From Bacteroides eggerthii (lineage in GTDB: Bacteria; Bacteroidota; Bacteroidia; Bacteroidales; Bacteroidaceae), in the NCBI RefSeq assembly GCF_025146565.1, contig NZ_CP102258.1, positions 3,008,001 through 3,072,000 of the forward strand: a stretch of 64,000 bases of DNA. The letters are read 5' to 3'. Both the position numbers and the translations under genes were made by a program. The notes under the pieces are model-generated. The model saw only the letters and a program-made list of their open reading frames with translations, did not search any database and was not told the DNA's origin. This document shows positions 61,036 to 64,000 of this stretch, in pieces (position 1 is the first letter of the stretch; every line of letters starts with the position of its first letter).

Positions 61036-62529
61036 TTAAATACTCGATAAAAATCTCACAAAAGAAACTATATCTCCCTCAACGCTTGCTTTTTCGAGGA
61101 CCGCCATATATTCATCTCGTCTTTCCACCGGAATAATCAGCCAATCGTAGCCACCCGAAGCCAACATGGCATTCATTAAGAACCGCCCGACACGACCGTT
61201 TCCATCCATAAAGGGATGAATATAAGTAAACAGGAAATGCCCTAAAACGGCTCTTACACAGGCTTCCGGTTCTTCTCTAAGCAATTCGAACAAAGTGGTC
61301 ATGGCATCACGAAGTGCATCCGGATTCAGAGGTGTGTGCATCGAGTTACGAATATAGACCTGATGGGAACGATAACCGACAATATCGGATGGTTTGATAA
61401 TGCCTGCCGTTACGCAAGGCATGAACATTTCACTGTGCCATACCGATAAGTCCCGTTCCGCAACCTCAGCACTGTTACTACCTTCGAAAATATCGGATAC
61501 GCTCTTTTTGACCTCCTGAAAGGCTTGCCAATAACCACGTGCCGCAAGCGCATTTTTTGAATCCATATCCTCTCCATCCGGCTTCCATACACCGCTTTTT
61601 ACTTTATTTATTAATTCATCAGTGACCCGATACCCCTCAATAGACAAAGAGTGATAAGCATCCAACTTGTACCGGGTTTCCATTCGCTCTAAAAATTCTT
61701 TGGCGGAAAGATTACTTTTAAGCCGGGTGAAATTAGCTATTACATCTTCTCTCATATTCTGCCACATCAAGCGCAAACGGACAGCGTATGGAGATTGCGA
61801 CACATGAATTTCCATCACCCTTTCGAATGGGTCTTCTTCATAAATGATATATCCCATGCGTTTCATAGTTCCGGCAATTTCATCGGCCATGTCCGTTCGC
61901 CCGATATTACGGAATGCTCCAATCACCCTGCCTGCCCGGACTGTTTGCCCTGTATCAACCAATATCTTCAAAATATCCGAGCTATCATGAACCATTGCAA
62001 GGGCAGTCCGCATTGTTAGCGCATCGTTGCGATACATGGTAGGCGTAGCTACAATAATAGCTTCCGCCAATGTATAGAGGTTGAGATTATACGGATTGTT
62101 CGTATCAATCTTTGAGGGCAATTCCGCCCCTAAATTAAAAACAGAGGTCGGAGGAATTAATGGAACCATATAGTCGTTACCTTTAGGTGCTCTTATAAGA
62201 ACTTGGTTCGGTATGATGGTGGCACCTGTATATATCGACAACGATTGTTCGGCAGATAGACACCATTCATTGCCGTAGCGTTCATTTGCATACCGGGTAA
62301 TAAAGCTCCAAAACGAAGCATACCATGCCGTACTGTCGCCCGGCGTTGCCCTTGGGTCGGTAACCACATACCAGCCCTTAATGATGGGCTTGAGAAAATG
62401 ATTATCTACCAATCTTTTTATGTGCGTCCGGGATAAGTCGCTACTTTTAATTATCGTAAAATCCTCACCCCGTTGTACTTGTTTCAGCGCATTCAAAGAA
62501 GATGCTAACAGTTCTGCTATCGTTGCCAT
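61036..62529 (-). CDS. Fic-family AMPylase-like protein with N-terminal AbiEi-like winged helix
   Basis: A 497-residue cytoplasmic protein. The N-terminal ~220 residues resemble AbiEi-type antitoxins (IKSSDLSRTHIKRLVDNHFL, IKGWYVVTDP, LSAEQSLSIYTGATIIP). The C-terminal half is a Fic domain with HPFMDGNGRVGRFLMN (catalytic His ~431). The SxxxEG inhibitory motif occurs in HSLSIEGYR (~295), before the core, as in class II Fic proteins. So the fold may combine a DNA-binding antitoxin-like part and a self-inhibited AMP-transferase. Three operator-like repeats lie just upstream; the gene is flanked by 32-bp direct repeats. Confidence 0.85.
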   Translation of the reverse strand: MATIAELLASSLNALKQVQRGEDFTIIKSSDLSRTHIKRLVDNHFLKPIIKGWYVVTDPRATPGDSTAWYASFWSFITRYANERYGNEWCLSAEQSLSIYTGATIIPNQVLIRAPKGNDYMVPLIPPTSVFNLGAELPSKIDTNNPYNLNLYTLAEAIIVATPTMYRNDALTMRTALAMVHDSSDILKILVDTGQTVRAGRVIGAFRNIGRTDMADEIAGTMKRMGYIIYEEDPFERVMEIHVSQSPYAVRLRLMWQNMREDVIANFTRLKSNLSAKEFLERMETRYKLDAYHSLSIEGYRVTDELINKVKSGVWKPDGEDMDSKNALAARGYWQAFQEVKKSVSDIFEGSNSAEVAERDLSVWHSEMFMPCVTAGIIKPSDIVGYRSHQVYIRNSMHTPLNPDALRDAMTTLFELLREEPEACVRAVLGHFLFTYIHPFMDGNGRVGRFLMNAMLASGGYDWLIIPVERRDEYMAVLEKASVEGDIVSFVRFLSSI

Positions 62530-62552
62530 AGTTCCGATACATTTATGTATTA

Positions 62553-62609
62553 CACGAATATTCTATTATTGAGAAACACGAATATATCGCTTTTATATTC
62601 CACGAATAT
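62553..62609. promoter_or_regulatory. three CACGAATAT operators at 24-bp spacing
   Basis: CACGAATAT at 62553, 62577 and 62601, exactly 24 bp apart, between the Fic promoter and its start codon. Likely sites for the winged-helix domain of the same protein (inference). Confidence 0.65.
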
Positions 62610-62613
62610 TTTG

Positions 62614-62645
62614 CAAATATAGCCAGATATTATTTGAAAAACAAA
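62614..62645 (-). promoter_or_regulatory. promoter of the Fic gene
   Basis: On the minus strand TTTG (62642-62645), 20 bp, TATATTTG (62614-62621): consensus -33/-7. Transcription start would fall in the first operator. Confidence 0.7.
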
Positions 62646-62730
62646 TAAATAGAAGCACAACAAAGTGCAAAGACTGATTTAATCTTTCAAGTTACACTCA
62701 AGTAACTCTCTTTTTTTATGCCTGAAAAGC

Positions 62731-62772
62731 CCGTTTTACCTCCCGGTCCGGGCAAACCGGGAAGTAAAACGG
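62731..62772 (-). terminator. hairpin after the SDR gene
   Basis: 17-bp arms (62731-62747 and 62756-62772) with one mismatch, then GGGCTTTTC on the minus strand. Begins 9 bp past the SDR stop. Confidence 0.65.
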
Positions 62773-62780
62773 AGAAGCAT

Positions 62781-63542
62781 TTACTTTCGGCTGACGATTG
62801 TCCCGGTGGCCTGGTTGGCAGGCATTACCAGCACCTCCGCCACTTGTATATGTTCGGGTACGGCAGCGGCAAAGTACACCACTTCGGCAATGTCGTCACC
62901 GGTAAGCGGACGGATGCCCTTGTACACATTGTCGGCAGCGGCTTTGTCTCCACGAAAGCGCACTACGGAGAAATTCGTCTCCACAAGGCCGGGCTTGATG
63001 TTCGTCACCCGGACGGGAGTATCCACGAGGTCGATGCGCAAGCCGTCGGACAGGGCTTTGACGGCAGCTTTTGTGGCACAATACACACTACCTCCCGGAT
63101 AGGCATAATCGCCGGCAATAGACCCCATGTTGATGACATGACCGCGTCCGCGCTCCACCATTCCGGGCACAACGAGGCGGGTCATGGCAAGCAAGGATTT
63201 CACGTTGGTATCAATCACCACATCCCATTCGTCCAGACTACCCTCATGCTCTTTGTCCACACCGATAACCAGTCCGGCATTGTTAATCAGGATGTCTATT
63301 GCCTTCCACGCTTCGGGAAGCGAATCGAGGGCGGCTGCCGCAGCCCGGCGGTCGCGCACATCGAAAGGAAGCAGGCAGACGTCCGCATGATATTCCGTTT
63401 CCAGCTCACGCTTTACGGCTGCCAGTTTCTCTACATTCCGTCCGTTGAGGATGAGACGGTAACCATTCATGGCAAACTTACGAGCACAGCCCTCTCCTAT
63501 ACCGGAAGAGGCGCCTGTGATAAATACAATTTTCTTTTCCAT
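62781..63542 (-). CDS. short-chain dehydrogenase (YdfG-like)
   Basis: A 253-residue cytoplasmic NAD(P)-dependent SDR. The cofactor loop TGASSGIGEGCARKF (~10-24), NNAG (~86-89), catalytic Ser in INMGSIAGDYAYPGGSVY and YxxxK (YCATK, ~154-158) are present. The sequence, including the DTPVRVTNIKPGLVETNFS tail of the core, is closest to YdfG/serine 3-dehydrogenase types that reduce 3-hydroxy acids or malonic semialdehyde. The start at 63542 fits MEKKIVFITGASS. Confidence 0.9.
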   Translation of the reverse strand: MEKKIVFITGASSGIGEGCARKFAMNGYRLILNGRNVEKLAAVKRELETEYHADVCLLPFDVRDRRAAAAALDSLPEAWKAIDILINNAGLVIGVDKEHEGSLDEWDVVIDTNVKSLLAMTRLVVPGMVERGRGHVINMGSIAGDYAYPGGSVYCATKAAVKALSDGLRIDLVDTPVRVTNIKPGLVETNFSVVRFRGDKAAADNVYKGIRPLTGDDIAEVVYFAAAVPEHIQVAEVLVMPANQATGTIVSRK

Positions 63543-63584
63543 ACTGATAGTTTATAATTCATTGTTTGAATTTCATTGTTTGTA

Positions 63585-63715
63585 ATTCGTCTTCTGTAAT
63601 TTATCATCAGCAAATCTTCTTCTTTTTCTTCTTCTTCTTCTGCTGCTTCTGCTGCAATTCGTCATCAGCAATTCGTCATCAACAATTCGTCATCTGCAAT
63701 TCATAATCAGATGTT
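63585..63715. repeat. low-complexity and short tandem repeats
   Basis: CTTCTTCTTCTT and CTGCTGCTTCTG tracts, then AATTCGTCATCAGC-type units (about four). The rest of the 347-bp gap holds the promoter of the ABC gene and no gene. Confidence 0.65.
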
Positions 63716-63806
63716 ACGAAGTGCAAAGTTATGACTTATTTGCGAGCATCAACAAATAACTCGCAACTTATCCTCCATAACCCTTAAAGTTTTCAAGAAA
63801 TATATG

Positions 63807-63814
63807 TACCTTTG
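63807..63814 (+). promoter_or_regulatory. -7 promoter element (TACCTTTG) for the ABC gene
   Basis: Perfect TAnnTTTG, 75 bp before the start at 63890; no exact -33 TTTG. Confidence 0.5.
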
Positions 63815-63889
63815 CGCCACTTTTTGTGATGACTGACTATATCAGGTAGAGATTTGTTTAATTAGTTTGGATAAAGATAAGAAACGCTT

Positions 63890-64000
63890 ATGCAAAAGTC
63901 CGATTGCATCATCGGTGTAGAGCACGTATCGAAATTCTTTGGAGATAAAGCCGTACTGAATGATGTGAATTTGTCTGTCCGTAAGGGCGAGTTTGTAACG
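63890..64000 (+). CDS. ABC transporter ATP-binding protein, 3' end outside window (probably spermidine/putrescine PotA)
   Basis: Only 37 codons are visible, start [20 protein letters not shown] and on to [12 protein letters not shown], where Walker A should follow. The pattern fits an importer ATPase, most like PotA. Confirmation needs the downstream sequence. Confidence 0.65.
   Translation, partial: MQKSDCIIGVEHVSKFFGDKAVLNDVNLSVRKGEFVT

Larger units (their letters stand above)
60874..62721. mobile_element. putative mini-island flanked by 32-bp direct repeats
   Basis: Direct repeats at 60874-60905 and 62690-62721 (30 of 32 bases equal; AA versus TC at two positions) enclose about 1.8 kb that carries just the AbiEi-Fic gene. 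The left copy is an intact tRNA terminator, the right one keeps only its 3' part. The lines sampled inside are poorer in G+C (24 of 60 bases at 61801) than outside (39 of 60 at 63121). No integrase or transposase is present, so transfer was passive or the integrase is lost. Confidence 0.55.

Overview
The window looks like chromosomal DNA of a gut Bacteroides (Bacteroidota). Its promoters fit the Bacteroides pattern, with a -7 element TAnnTTTG and sometimes a -33 TTTG about 19-23 bp upstream. It has many TonB-dependent receptors and SusD-like or SpII lipoproteins, an Na+-NQR operon, an AbiEi-Fic type gene, and the small-gene set DUF3987 / DUF4248 / HU-like / smalltalk / amidase that is typical of Bacteroidales. 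The species cannot be fixed from sequence alone.

Layout. 1-4.6 kb: the end of a GntP-type permease, a secreted glycerophosphodiesterase-like protein, an AraC regulator and an unusually short heavy-metal P-type ATPase. 4.8-9.9 kb: a DUF3298 lipoprotein, rsmG, a metallo-beta-lactamase hydrolase and gcvP on the plus strand. 9.9-16.4 kb, mostly minus strand: nitroreductase, an apparently solitary HpaII-type endonuclease, CDGSH protein, YigZ, EamA and MATE transporters, and DUF1015. 16.4-18.6 kb: serA and serC, which with DUF1015 form a serC-serA-DUF1015 operon. 18.9-26.4 kb: a DbpA-like RNA helicase, then nqrABCDEF (sodium-pumping NADH dehydrogenase), with a hairpin terminator. 26.5-35.4 kb: a secreted C1 peptidase, an outer membrane barrel protein, a glycosyltransferase followed by a soluble hybrid histidine kinase, and an oxaloacetate-decarboxylase-like carboxyltransferase. 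35.6-44.4 kb: an ECF sigma factor, a TRIC/YicG-type membrane protein, a WecB-like epimerase, a DUF5686 outer membrane protein, rarA, a 2-hydroxyacid dehydrogenase and an EEP-family phosphatase/nuclease.

44.5-58.5 kb is the accessory-looking part. An Oar-like TonB receptor and a second TonB receptor with its partner lipoprotein flank the module of a frameshifted small gene, a VirE-N/DUF3987 protein, DUF4248, a Cys-rich small protein, a HU-like protein, a smalltalk peptide and a phage-type amidase. Its spacers hold several tandem arrays in exact register (22 bp x 6, 20 bp x 11) and a nested inverted repeat. 58.7-64 kb: ettA, tRNA-Lys(UUU), an AbiEi-like/Fic fusion gene sitting between two 32-bp direct repeats that copy the tRNA terminator, an SDR dehydrogenase and the start of an ABC transporter ATPase (probably potA).

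The strongest candidates for something undescribed are (i) the self-contained AbiEi-Fic gene with three 24-bp-spaced operators and tRNA-terminator direct repeats, (ii) the repeat-rich HU/DUF3987/DUF4248/smalltalk/amidase module, and (iii) a P-type ATPase that has lost its whole actuator domain. All assignments are from reading the sequence; no database search was run.
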